DNA of 64,000 bases from Macrostomum hystrix (Eukaryota > Platyhelminthes > Macrostomidae). Where the stretch lies: NCBI GenBank assembly GCA_950097015.1, contig CATNEN010000024.1:890001-954000 (forward strand), read 5' to 3'. This document shows, in pieces, positions 35,956 through 47,774 of the stretch (position 1 is its first letter; each line of letters opens with the position of its first letter). Below the pieces are notes generated by a model, which saw only the letters and a program-made list of their open reading frames with translations, did not search any database and had not been told where the DNA came from. The position numbers were made by a program, and so were the translations under genes.

Positions 35956-36468
35956 ATAAGTGACAATGCAATGACAGTAAGGCTTAAAATGCATAAAAAG
36001 AAGCTGTTATCACTCAGTTAAAGAAACCAACATTAAAATATGTTTAATATGGCACACACGCAATATACCTGCCTGCCTAAAATGGTTGCACATAAAAGCT
36101 TCATTATATTTCTTGATACAATAAAACAATACAAATAACGGTTTACAAATAAACAGCATTGCTATAAATTGGAGACGGGAGAATGCGACATTGACCGGGC
36201 TAGGAATAGAATGGAAATTATTAATTCATAGATTAATTGATACAAGCTCAAACACACAAACACACAACACTGAAATGCGGCTATAAATTATTATTTTAGA
36301 GACTGTGCAGAATCAACTAGTAAAATTGATACTACTAACTAAAGTAATATGCACAATTTTAAGCGACAACAGACAACACAAGATGCGAAAACAACAGGCT
36401 TTTGGTTGCGAGTTAAGTAGCAGAAATATATAATGTTAGTTAAACTAGCATTGAGAACAGGTGCAGTT
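35956..36468. other. ACTL6 3' flank
   Basis: AT-rich sequence after the ACTL6 stop codon (minus strand), expected to hold its 3' UTR. A short CA-rich tract lies near 36250. Confidence 0.5.
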
Positions 36469-38346
36469 TTAGGGGCATTTCTTTTCAATAAGCGATTTTC
36501 CAGACTCCTCGTATTCCTGTTTGGATAGCCACATCTGCTGGAAGGTGCCAAGCGAGCCGAGGATCGAGCCGCCAATCCAGCTGGCGAATCTGCGCTCCGA
36601 CGAGCTGGTCGACGCCAGCAGCTTCAATCGGAGAGTCGGCGCCGCTCTGGCCGTCAGGTCGCGCTGCAGCCGATCTGTGAAGCCCTTCAATAGGCTATTG
36701 CCGCCGACTACAACAATGCTGGAGTACAGAGACTGGCGAATTTCAACGTCGCAGCGTTCGACACTGGTGCGCAGGCAGTGGGGCACGCTGAGCATTGAAT
36801 TGCCGGAGGATTCGGATAGAAAATTGGCCGGATCGAATAGCGCCTCGGTTAGGCGAAAGCGCTGATAACCAAAGTCGATGTTGTAGCCGTTCGGAAATTC
36901 GTAGGGCACAGTTGGCATTGTTTCAGCTGTTGCCTGCGGGGAGTGGAAGGCAAATTATTCATAAGTAGGCGGCTTCTTGTGTTTAGGCCTCATAAATCTG
37001 ATTGGAACACACCTGAGATTCCTTGATAGTGTCACACCTGAGATTCCTTGATAGTGTCACACCTGAGATTCCCAAAGTGCAGGATCATCACACCTGAGAT
37101 TCCCAAAGTGCAGGATCATCACACCTGAGATTCCCAAAGTGCAGGATCATCACACCTGAGATTTCCAAAGTGCAGGATCATCACACCTGAGATTCCCAAA
37201 GTGCAGGATCATCACACCTGAGACTCCCAAAGCGCAGGATCATCACACCTGAGATTCCCAAAGTGCAGGATCATCACACCTGAGATTCCCAAAGCGCAGG
37301 ATCATTACACCTGAGACTCCCAAAGCGCTGGATCATCACACCTGAGACTCCCAAAGCGCAGGATCATCACACCTGAGATTCCCAAAGCGCAGGATCATCA
37401 CACCTGAGATTCCCAAAGCGCAGGATCATCACACCTGAGATTCCCAAAGCGCAGGATCATCACACATGAGATTCCCTGGGCTTACCTGATCATACGGCTC
37501 GTCAATGCACTGCAGCACGGTGGCGGCCACATCCTGCAGCAGGCTGCGCACCATCAGGTCATGATAAGATCGCGTAATACCCTGCGGCAGCTTCTTGGCC
37601 TCCCAAACTGGCAGGCCGCCCTCCTCAACCCTGGTCTTGGAGGCAATGCGATAGACCGGTACCGGCTCAATCTTGTGCTGCTGGCGCAGATAATTATCCA
37701 GCTGGCGAACTAGAAAGTCACCGCCTAGCGGACTGCGCATAATGCCATGGGAGACAACGTAGCCGTCGAATACTGGGACGGCGTGGGTGCCGGAGGCGCC
37801 AGAGTCCAGCACTAGGCCGGTGGCTTTGCCATTGGCGAAGCAGGCTAGCACAGCCTGTTTGCAGGTGAAGAAAGCCGGTACGCGATATTTTTCAAAGGCC
37901 AATTCGCACAGCTTCTCCCGTTTAGCTTTAGTGTTCCAATTGGCCTCGCTGACAATGAGCGGGTGCTCCTCCGGCGAGCACTGCAACTCGTGCTTGTACA
38001 GATAGTCCAGAGTGCACTCGAACAGGTCCCAGTCCTCGATCATGCCGTCCTTGCTGATGGATTGAATCTCCATGCCGGGTCTTGGCACGCTAATCTGATT
38101 GGTGCCGTGGTAGACTCTAGGCGGCTGCTGCTGCTGCTTTGGCGACTTCGACTCCGTCGGGCCGTCGACATTTGGAGCGGCTTCAACGGAGGCAGCCGAG
38201 ATGGCCGGACAGCAGCCGACGAAGGCTGGCAGGTCGGTCTTGGGCATGTCTTCGCCGGCAAATCCGGCTCGGATGGTGTGCGAGCCGACGTCCAAGACGA
38301 TTGCTCCGACTTCGTCGCCGCCGTACATGTTGCCGCCGGAAGTCAT
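36469..38346 (-). CDS. ACTL6A: Actin-like protein 6 / BAF53 chromatin subunit
   Basis: Two exons, 38346-37486 and 36933-36469, are joined in phase 0 (donor GATCAG|GTAAGC, acceptor CTCCCCGCAG) to give 441 aa; human ACTL6A is 429. The N terminus has YGGDEVGAIVLDVGSHTIRA and GFAGEDMPKTDLPAFVG, the actin phosphate-1 loop region. The middle has EANWNTKAKREKL, CKQAVLACFANGKATGLVLD and SGASGTHAVPVFDGYV. Exon 2 has MPTVPYEFPNGYNIDFG, the VVGGNSLLKGFTDRL loop, ERRFASWIGGSILGSLGTFQ and ends KCP, all typical of BAF53. Residues about 45-75 are a divergent Ser/Pro/Gln insert. BAF53 pairs with actin in SWI/SNF (BAF), INO80 and TIP60 complexes. The intron is filled by a minisatellite, and a fold-back MITE sits in the 5' flank. 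A versus B paralogue cannot be judged. Confidence 0.95.
36990..37480. repeat. 31-bp minisatellite filling the ACTL6 intron
   Basis: Unit ATCATCACACCTGAGATTCC then CAAAGTGCAGG, about 16 copies, with GTGC/GCGC variants sorted by position. It ends about 10 nt before the donor at 37485. Confidence 0.95.
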
Positions 38347-38486
38347 ATTGGTGTTTCAATAATCAAATTTTGTTGACTAGCGAACTGCAAATTTGGACGG
38401 CAGATTGCGGACTGTTCTACTTAAACTCTCTTAGGATGGCAGTAGGATGGTACGTTGTGAAGTCTTTTACCTGAATGCTGCGATTA

Positions 38487-38900
38487 TTAACAGTAGAAAG
38501 ACCAAGGGGAAAATCAAATACCCACATAATGTTTTTTTCTGTATCGCCTAAGACATGCAACCAATCGTATAAAAATTCTGCTCATATCCGATGAAACAAC
38601 TTCCAGAATCACAAAGCATAGGCAGCGTCGAGATATTCAACGATTCTCGTCGGGGTGTCTGGTGGCAAAAACTTTTTGCTCACAAAATTTTATGACGTAA
38701 TCATGTCGGCTACTATTGTTGCCTCTTCGACAAGAATCGTTGAATATCTCGATGTTGCTGACGTCAGACGGCTTTGAAAGTTAGTTCATGAAAATCGGTC
38801 ATTCGGTTGGGAGCTATCGTGAGGGCAGTGGGTATTTGAAATATGCCCGGTTGTCTTTCCCCATCGGACGAATAGCGTGGTCTTTGTACTGCTCAGGAGA
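38487..38900. mobile_element. TTAA-flanked fold-back MITE, 410 bp copy
   Basis: The left end TTAACAGTAGAAAGACCAAG matches the family terminus, and the right end GTGGTCTTTGTACTGCTCAG is its inverse with mismatches. Inner arms CGTCGAGATATTCAACGATT (about 38625) and AATCGTTGAATATCTCGATG (about 38736) are a near-perfect inverted repeat. CAAATACCCAC and GTGGGTATTTG pair further out. It lies 140-550 bp upstream of the ACTL6 start codon. Confidence 0.75.
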
Positions 38901-39371
38901 AGAAAGCTCAAATCATAATTAAACAGCGGAAGAAATAATATGCCATTTGCAGACACCGATCGTTTCATTTTTTACTTGACACTTTCAGAAAGCGAATGCA
39001 CAGTGTGGTTGACTGTGACGATAGCAAAAGAAACAAATTATAACATTTAAACTGAACTATTTGAAACATTCCACAATAAAAACTATAAAAAGACGGATTA
39101 GCACAAAGACAATCGATTAGGACACATGTTATTTAGTTCGAAAAGTGGCATTATAAATTACTGTATTAACGATAGTTTCTTATATCAATACATGACGCTC
39201 AGGACATTATAAAAGACGATTACAGTAAAAAAATGCAAATTAATAACTCACGCATTTTAATTAGCAGTTTATGAGTATTCTTTTTACGTAGCGAATACAT
39301 AGTGCTTATAGATTTCCTATTCCTAATTGGCAGTTGTTAATTCTATTGGAAAACTAAGCGACTTTGACAGA
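38901..39371. other. Intergenic between ACTL6 and the methyltransferase gene
   Basis: AT-rich sequence, probably the 3' UTR of the upstream minus-strand gene plus promoter. Nothing else is recognised. Confidence 0.5.
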
Positions 39372-42300
39372 TTAGTCTATGGTGATAATGTCGCGATTAA
39401 TTTTAATCTTCTTTCTAGTAGTCGAGGCAGACGGAGGCGACGGCGGACTTGCCGAAGGCGCAGCAGCGGTGAGGTCGATGGTCGGAGGTTCGTTTCCCAG
39501 CTTAGCAGCCTGCTCCTCAGCCAGAGACCGGTGCTTCCTATAATCCAGCATTTCCAAATCCGAATCCTCGCTAACAAACTCTTCAACAGCATTACCATCC
39601 TGAAATGACTCGGAATCGGATTGAGAATAGCTGGCCCCGTCATCCGAGCCAGTCCAGGACGAACGGGACTCGGACGTGCCGGACGAATCCGACAGGCTGT
39701 CCGATCCGCGGCGCTTTCTAGCGCTATCCCGATGCGACCGAGACGACCTGCCGCCGGATCGCCTATCACTGTGCCGCCTGGCCTTCTTAGCCGAGCCGTC
39801 CGACTGGCGATGCTTCCTCTTCTTCTTTTTCAGCTTCTTCTTTTTCTTCTGCTTCTTTTCAGATTTCGCTTTTCTCTCGTGCTTGCGCTTTGTTGCGCGT
39901 CTGTCAGCAGCCACGGAGCCGCCCGAGTTGCCTGGCTGAGCAGCTGAGGCGGCGGGAACTACGGCCACGTTAGCCGGGACTCCGGCTGAAGCCAGCACTA
40001 ATCGATGATTGGCACTGGCCGTTGGCAACTGAGCAGACTGTAACTGCTCCGGCGCTGCCATGAACTGCAATGCCGGCATATAGTGCACAGGCGGCGCGCA
40101 TGAAACCGCAGGCGGATCCGCAGTAGAAATTGGTTGCATAACTGGCGGCTGGTTTGACATGACGTAATAATAGGGCGCGCCAGGCAGAGTAGCGTACATA
40201 GGCTGATAATTTGCCGGATAGAATGGTGGCTGCTGCTGCTGAATGACATCTGCAGGCGCACCAGGGTAATAGGCCCCACCCGCAATGGGCAGCTGCGGTT
40301 GCTGGACAGTGAAAGGAGAATATAGATAAAATTCTATTTGATTTAAACAAATTGAGCTACTTTCAACGATCTTTAATTTACTAAGTTATTGATTGATGAG
40401 CATAGAAAAACTTTTCTAAAAATCCTAAGGTACTTATTACAAGCACTTAGGGGGTCAGTGACTGAGCGGTTAACGGGTTTACCACTCGCACCAATGTCCC
40501 TGAGCTCGTTTTGCCGCGGTGAGGCCACATTCATTTGGGGCGCAGCCGCGGAGAGAAGGCTTGGGGGCTTGTCGTGCAATTGACACCCTTGAGGGCCAAC
40601 CTCCAAGGCACAGTGAAATGTACACTGACTGACGATGAGAAAGTCAGGGCAGATGTACACACCTATGTAAGAGTGTGCCTGCGTGCGTGTGCTCAGGAGT
40701 CAGCGAAATGGGCAGAATTGTCTCCTCGTTGGCTGCGGGTCTAGTATCACCAAATGACGTGCCATTGCCCGCAGCCCTCCTGCAATCATTAATATTAAAT
40801 GTCACTTACTAACGAGGCAGAAAATTGTGGAGGCATTGCGCTAGACAGCGGTTGGGACTGAGGCGTAGGCGGCAGCGCTGCGACCGCACCGTGAGGCGCC
40901 GGCCGAGCAATACCAACTGGTCGAAGGCCAGAATCAACAGTGGAGACGGAGGCTTCCGCTTGCTGAGCAGGCGCCTGAAGCTGAGCCTGCCATTGAAAAA
41001 ATGCTGCTTTTTGAGGCATTTGAGCCTGGGGTACCTGAGCTCGCACTTGCGGTATTTGAGCACGTACTTGCGGCTGCGGTGCCTGAGTACGCATTTGCGG
41101 TATTTGAGCACGTACTTGCGGCTGCGGTGCCTGAGCACGCACCTGCTGAGCTTGAGCACGTACTTGCGGCTGCGGTGCCTGAGCACGCACTTGCTGAACT
41201 TGAGCACGAACTTGCGGCTGCGGTACCTGAGCACGCACCTGCTGCCCTTGAGCACGTACTTGCGGCTGCGGTACCTGAGCACGCACCTGCTGCCCTTGAG
41301 CACGTACTTGCGGCTGCGGTGCCTGAGCACGCACCTGCTGAACTTGAGCACGCACTTGCGGCTGCGGTACCTGAGCACGCACCTGCTGCCCTTGAGCACG
41401 TACTTGCGGCTGCGGTGCCTGAGCACGCACCTGCTGAACTTGAGCACGTACTTGCATTTGCGGTGCCCCTGAACGCATCTGAGTCACCAAAGGTGTCTGA
41501 GTTGTTGGCAACCCAGAAAACTGAGGACGCACCCCTGAGGAGGCATCCGACTTGGGGGGACAAACGTTGCCTGTCTGAGAAGCGACACGTTTAATGCCGT
41601 GCCCTTGCACGTCAGAAATTGCCGGAGATGGTAATGGAGGAGGCGTACTTGGTGGCGGAGAGGTAGCAGGATCGCTGTGTGACCATTTAGCAATAAGGTC
41701 CCGCGCCCAGTCCGGCATATGGACAGACAGCACCTTTTCCTCAGTGGCTGGCGGTGCGGCTAGCCGTCGCTTGGTAGGCGTAATTTTTTTCTGCTCCTGC
41801 TGCGCCTGAACTTTCACTTTTTTTTCAGAATCCACTTCGGGTTCGGGACTAACTTCTCTAAGTAAGGTCTGTAACAATTCGTCTTTCTGCGCTTTGCTCA
41901 AGGACTGTCTGGTCTCTTTAACTGTGGATGGCTGATCCGACACCGGCATGCGTCTGACGCGGCTAGGCACAGGCGTCGACGTTAAAGCGGCAGGCATTTG
42001 CGGCAGCGACGGTTGCGGCTGTTGCTTCTTGCGCACGGCACTGCCCCGTCCTCTACCGCTGGGAACTCCATCAGCCGACGATGCGTTCTCGGCTGGATGA
42101 CCATTTTTTCTCGGCTGGGGCACCGATGGGACATTGTGAGTAGCCAGCTCATCTGGATTGCTAGACTCATCCAGGCCGGCTTCCGCCTCGACTAAATCTT
42201 CGTCCGTTGGCAAGGAAGTAGACATTGTGTCTACAGCTGCTAGCAGGCGCTGTGTGATCTCTCGCTCTAGTTCTGGTGGCACCTCTTCTTCATCTTCTTC

Positions 42301-45300
42301 TTCTGTATGCGTAGAGGTTGCTTCCTGCATTGCACGCCGGCGATCGCGAGTTCGAGTCCTAGCCAGGCCGAGACTCATGTGCTGCTCAACTTTAGCTAGC
42401 AGGTGCTGCACTACGCTAGCCACCTGTTTCTCGATGTGCTTATCTGTCTCCGCAGAATCGTTACCGTCATTGTCGGAAAGCGAGGAATCAGCGGACGAAT
42501 TCGAACTCGAGTCACTATCAAGCTCGTCCGAATCGTCAGAGTCAGCGGCGGCAAATCGTGGCCTGTCGCAGCCACCCGCAGCGGTGGAAGTGGTCGAGTG
42601 GGCCAATTTGAGCAGTTCGCCAAACGGATTAATGTAATAAAATACACGTTTACTGCCCTTGAACTCGTATTCAAAATGGCAGAATCCTTGGCGCTGCAGT
42701 TCGCGCGATAGTGCACCCTTGCGCTGGTCCAGCACTAGAATAAAGGCATACTTTAGTCGCATTGTTTCCCAAAATTTTGGCGTATGCACTGCGGCGTCAG
42801 TGTAAGACATTATAGCCACGTCAGCATTGGGCAGCTTATCAATTGTAGCCTCCTCAACTCGTTCGTGCCAAAATTCCACACCGCTAGCGCCGGCAGCCTC
42901 AACGCCGTTCATAGACACGACATAGGGACCCCAGCCGATGAACTGATCAATGCCAATCAGCTTCACATATTGTGTGATGCCAACGAATTCGCGGAGCACA
43001 ATAAGCATGGCAGCTACGCACGGGCCTGGCCCGCAGCCGATGCTAACTACTCGCTGTGTCCGACCAAATATCTCGCTTAGCTGTTCAGCAATGCCAGACT
43101 TCGGCGACATTAGTTGTCTGAGGGATAGCCAGACGGTCTGAATGCGGCTGCGAAATAGATTTTGCGTGTACACGGCTCTCCAACCGGATAGTTTGTACAT
43201 GAAACTGACATCTAGCTTATCTGGCGCATCTTTCCATGTGTTGAATAATCGCCGCATGTCTGTACGCTGAGCAGCAGGCATGTGCTTTAAATAGCGCTCG
43301 GCCACAGCGTACACCGCTTTGCAATAGGATTCGCATTTCTTATCTATCTCCTCCGTGGTGATCAGCGACGAAGATGAGGTTGCGGATTTGGCAGCGGCTG
43401 TCGAAGATGAAGCCGAGGAGACAGGCGGCGGGGCTGGCTTCTTTGATCTCTGATCTAGCAACGAATGCGAAGAGCCGGAATGGGGCAGCATAGGCAGAAG
43501 GCTGCCAGTGCTACTGGGCCTGCCAGATAAGGGATGCAGCAAGCTGCCACCGCTGAATGCCTTCTGCTGCTGCTGCTGCTGCTGCAGCAGCAGGCCAAGC
43601 TGCAGAGGCAGATTGTATGGATTGCCTAAACCTGGAAGCTGAAAGAGAAAGAGAATAGCGACATAATATATTGACAACTGGAAAGGGATATTCTAAATTT
43701 AAAATAAACAAATTATTCAGTTGAATACAGACAGGTTAACCAGCTAGAAATATTTATAGTTAAATAAGGGCATAATTGATATATTCAGGATTGAATTATG
43801 AAAATCTAACTAATTAGGCTTGCATTAAATTAAAGGACTTCAATACATAACCATCCAATGCTTTTAAATGGAATGAATTTATTTTGAAGTTAAGCATGAA
43901 TTATCGAGGGAAAGCATAAATTATCGAGCGGGTAGCATGATTTAGGAAGGGGGTAGAATGATTTGTCGAGAGGTAGCATGATTTATCGAGGTGTAGTGCA
44001 AATTATCGAGGAGAAGCATGTATTATCGACGAAATAGCATGAATTATTGTGCGTGTAGCATGAACTATCAAAGGGCAAGGATAAATAGTTGAGTGGGTAA
44101 AATTAATTATTAAGGGGAAAGCATGTCTTGATGAGGGGGTAGCATGAACTATTGAGGGGAAGCATAAATTGAGGCAGTGGCATAAAATATTAAGGGAGTA
44201 GCAAGCTTCATCAAGGGATAGCATATAACAAAGGGGAGCATGAATCAGGGAGGCAGCATGTATTAACTAGGGGAAAGAATAAATTATCAAGGGGGTAGCA
44301 TGATTTATTGAGGAGATATCTCAAGAAAATATAAGTATATTATTTAAGTTGAATATTTTTAATGATTTTTCTTTTTAGGGCCCTTAAGTGTGATTTTCTT
44401 CCCCTGCATAAAATCATGTCTAGCATGATTTTACAATGGATAGCATGATTAATTAAGGGTGTAGCATAATTTATTTATAGGACAGCATAAATCATCAAGG
44501 AAACAGCAATTATTAGTGAGTGAACTTCATCAAATGTTGAGAGTAGCACAATTTATTGTGAGGGTAGCATAATTTATCAAGGGGGTAGCAAGCTTGATTG
44601 AGGGGGGGTGCATATTTGTTGAGAGGGTAGCATGCTTTGTTGAGGGAGCGCATGATATATCAAAGGGTAGCATGATATATTGAGGTTATATCAAGTAAAG
44701 ATAAGCAGAGTATTGAAGTTGTATATTTAAAACTATTATTGTTCTCATGGCTTTAAAGTGTAATCTTCCCGCAAAGGGGGTCTTTGTTGCTAGTAATATT
44801 CTCAACTGTATGAATTTTATATCATCAACTCTCAAAATATTCTAAAAATTAACCTGAACATTTGTCATTGACATACAAAGAACATCATAGCTTTCCTTTA
44901 ACAATTTAAACAATTCCTATGATTAAAGTGGGTCAAAATTGCTTTTGGCTTGATTTGGCCCTAAAATTGGTTTAATAAGTAAGTATAAGATTTTACAAAC
45001 ACCTTTAAAAACTTAATTGGTTCTTTCTTCATTAAATAAAAGCCTTTGTCAATTTTCTAGGCCTAATGAAAACCCAAAAAACATTTTAGGTAATATAAAC
45101 AATTATCATAATATGCATCTTAAATTAATAGGCCTAACAATTAAAAAGCTAACTGCTTAGAAAAAAAGAGGCTTGCAACAACTATTTACATTATTTAGCT
45201 AAGCTCTTTCAAGAACTAATTTTCAAATGTCAATTTTCAAAAACTAAGTGTCCTATTTCTAGTGTATTTAGTGTATACTGTATAGTTATTTTATCATTAT

Positions 45301-46560
45301 AATCATCACATAAAAATCTCCAAGATCTGTCCATCTGTCTATCTGACCAGTATTTTAGTCTATAGACTGAATACCTAAACAGTTTTTTCTAAAACTTGCC
45401 TTATTAGATTAGAAATACTTGTGAGATTGTATGTATCTCATTCTCTTAAATTGTTAAAAAGGCTCAAAGGGAAAATTGATTTAGTGCTTGAAAAAACATG
45501 CTTTAAAGCCATGAGAACAAAAAAATTTGACTTTTTTCTCTAATATTAAATAGTCAAACTCTTTTATTTTTAGAATCTAGGGCTAGGATAGGCTATGGCA
45601 TTGAAATTTCTGATAGCCTTAAGTTTTAAACACCAAGGAATTAAGATTTCTAATTGTAGGCAGTCTGATATGTATTCATATATCCTCTTAGTCATTCAAG
45701 GCTCTCTACATCTTGTCATAGCCATCCACATACCCCCATAAATATGCATGTAGCCTTGAAGACTTAAGGGGCTTGAGTTTGCATAGATTTTTTTATTTAT
45801 TTAAATATTTCAGTATTTCTATTGTGCCTTTTTGTCTCTGTGTCACTCACTTTAAATGGGCCTAATGCAAACTTTATTTTAGAACTCAATATTTGAAAAA
45901 TGGATATCAGAAACCGAACCATAGGCTTATCCATAACTTTTGTCTAAAAAGTTCTATGTCTCAAACTTCTTATCCCAAACCCAAAGCTATGACTGAACTC
46001 CAGAGGAAAAGTTTTTTCATTAGGCCCCTAAATGTTTTTCCAATGGGTTGGCTAAAGGGGAATATTTTTATATGCCAAAGTGGAATATCGTTCTCTGCTA
46101 ATTGGGGGCATAGGCGTCGCTTGTAAATCAACCTCTTTTGTTTTAAGCTAAATTAGACCTTTTATAGGCCTGTATCTGTGTTGAAAAGTAATGCAATTGA
46201 AAACAATTAGAAACTATAACCATAGGTCCCAACCGTCCCAAGACATATTAACATTAACAAAAGAAACAAGTAGGGCCTATTTGTAGTTTCCGCTGGGCCG
46301 CTAGACCTATTCAACATTATTGTACCAATCCTAGCATAGACTATTAGTATTACTACGAGCGGGTGCTTTCCAAGAAAAAAGCTTTAAGTTCATCGAAGGC
46401 TTCATCGAATTGCTCTGTCTAAATCAGGCTACGTGAGTCTGTCTGTTTGTTGAGTTAATCGGTAATATGATAAATAACTAAATATTGAACAAGCTTATAA
46501 ATCTGACTGATTGATTCTTTAGTTATTATCGAATTATGTTATAAAAATGTGACTTACCAT
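39372..46560 (-). CDS. Orphan SAM-methyltransferase-like protein with disordered tails
   Basis: Main exons 43638-40810 and 40301-39372 join in phase 0 (TCGTTA|GTAAGT to CTGTCCAG|CAACCG). A candidate first exon is a bare ATG at 46560-46558 followed by GTAAGT. The predicted length is 1253 aa. Residues about 95-345 form one folded domain: a helical part (DMRRLFNTWKDAPDKLDVSF), then VVSIGCGPGPCVAAMLIVLR with a GxGPG motif I of a class I methyltransferase, and LIGIDQFIGWGPYVVSMNG where the acidic ribose-binding residue would lie. It ends YEFKGSKRVFYYINPFGELL. I do not recognise the family; it is not DOT1, PCIF1 or a SET protein by motif. Downstream come acidic Ser-rich, Pro-rich and VRAQ/QPQ repeat regions, a Lys-rich stretch (KKKKKLKKKKRKH) suggesting nuclear location, and IDLT-type SUMO-interaction-like motifs at the C terminus. 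Substrate is unknown. Confidence 0.75.
40450..40802 (+). mobile_element. SINE family A, most complete copy
   Basis: The head GACTGAGCGGTTAACGGGTT (A-box like) is followed by CCTGAGCTCG, then GGTGAGGCCACATTCATTTG, GGGGCGCAGCCGCGGAGAGA, the AAAGTCAGGGCAGATGTACA block, CTCAGGAGTCAGCGAAATGG and the terminal GCCCGCAGCCCTCCTGCAAT. It is about 353 bp. It is flanked by CACTTA on both sides (40444-40449 and 40803-40808), a probable target-site duplication. Confidence 0.87.
41035..41460 (-). repeat. Coding 48-bp repeat, VRAQ-rich 16-mer
   Basis: Within the methyltransferase exon about nine in-frame copies of VRAQVQQ plus VRAQAPQPQ. The repeat is open on several frames and both strands, giving shadow ORFs. 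Confidence 0.9.
43890..44690. repeat. Degenerate 20-25 bp repeat in methyltransferase intron 1
   Basis: Many diverged copies around GGGTAGCATGATTTATCGAG. Two blocks (43890-44330 and 44420-44690) are each followed by a similar tail: ATATCTCAAGAAAATATAAG and ATATCAAGTAAAGATAAGCA. Confidence 0.8.
44700..46550. other. Methyltransferase intron 1, unassigned part
   Basis: AT-rich sequence with scattered TAGGCCT words and no array or SINE that I can recognise. It counts as intron only if the candidate ATG exon at 46560 is right. Confidence 0.45.
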
Positions 46561-47774
46561 GAAGATCTATAACTATTTGCAATGCTGCAACACATCTTTA
46601 TACCGTCGACCTGTTTCATTGATTTAAATAAATTTTGCGCTTTTAAATGAAAATTACTCTGATATAAAGTAAATATTGTATTTTTTAATGCAATTTATAA
46701 TTCTTCCTTTTTGTTTTACCCTATGACTTTAAGTTTCAAAAGAACATAGAAACAACTGATTGACCTAATTTATCTTTGTTGTTAAATTCTGAAAAATCTA
46801 AAACTTTTAACTTCTTTTTAAAGGCTTTATAGACAGTGTCCTATGTACTTTAAACAATAAGTTGTAAGGAGAAGTATACCGACATACCGAAATATACCGA
46901 AATAATAAACCATTTAAAGTGGTTAATATATCAGACAGCAGACAAAGTGCCTAGTCTGCTGTGGTCCATTTTGGTGTTAAAATGGACCCTATTTGGCAAT
47001 TGCAACTAATTGGTTTTCCTATTTTGTTTCTAGTTTCCATAACATTTTAAGTACATAGAGCTAGAGCAGCTTAAAGACTCTACTGAATATTTGCCAAAAT
47101 GTTTCTTATAGAACTGACTGTTTTTTGTTCCTAGTATCCTAGGGCCTATATGGCTCTTGTAAACATCCAAATAGAGTGCAATGGACCACAATGGAAATGG
47201 ATTGGGCTGCAATATACTACAGTGAGACAGAAGCTATAGGTTTTTTTATTATTTTAATGTAGTTTTTATATATCTCTTAAAGCTATATTGGCATTCTTTT
47301 ATTTTATAATCCCTGACCATCATTTATGTGACAATTGGGGCTTTAGTTATATTAAAATCATTTAGAACCTACTTAATGGAAGTGCCTAAAAAGTTATTCT
47401 AAACTTCAATTTCATTAATGATGAAGGTACCTATATTTTTGGTTTCATTTTGCTATCCCAATGTAGTAACTTTTTATGTCTCAATAGGAGAGAATCATAA
47501 GACAAAAGTGAGGGGGTGGCAGCACATTGCTCTAAGCAATAGCTCCATTGCTTGGTTTTCTGCTGTCTCTGCTGCTGTTGTTGTTAATGTTGTTGCTTTC
47601 ATCTAAAATGGTTCAGAATTGAGTTAATGGCAGTATAAATATCATTTGGAACAAAAAACTTTGATTCCACTTCAATCTGTTTTGGTTTCAATTTCAATTG
47701 GGCTTCTATAACAAACAGAATGCAAATCCAGGGATTGTAACACAAAATAATGCCACTGTATAAAAAATATTACA
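46561..47774. other. Intergenic flank of the large fold-back
   Basis: AT-rich. TGGTCCATTTTGGTGTTAAA near 46960 recurs as TGGTCCATTTTGGTGTTTAA near 48804, and CAATGGACCACAATGG near 47178 is inverted relative to the latter. The fold-back element may therefore be larger than its GC-rich core. Confidence 0.4.

Noticed and set aside
34970..35990. Several ORFs on both strands in the polypurine region
   Set aside because: Repeat-driven open frames; no conserved motif, and opposite strands are equally open.
40809..41594. About 200-codon ORFs on both strands over the VRAQ repeat
   Set aside because: The 48-bp unit is open in several frames; the frame continuous with the methyltransferase domain and in phase with the next exon is the coding one.
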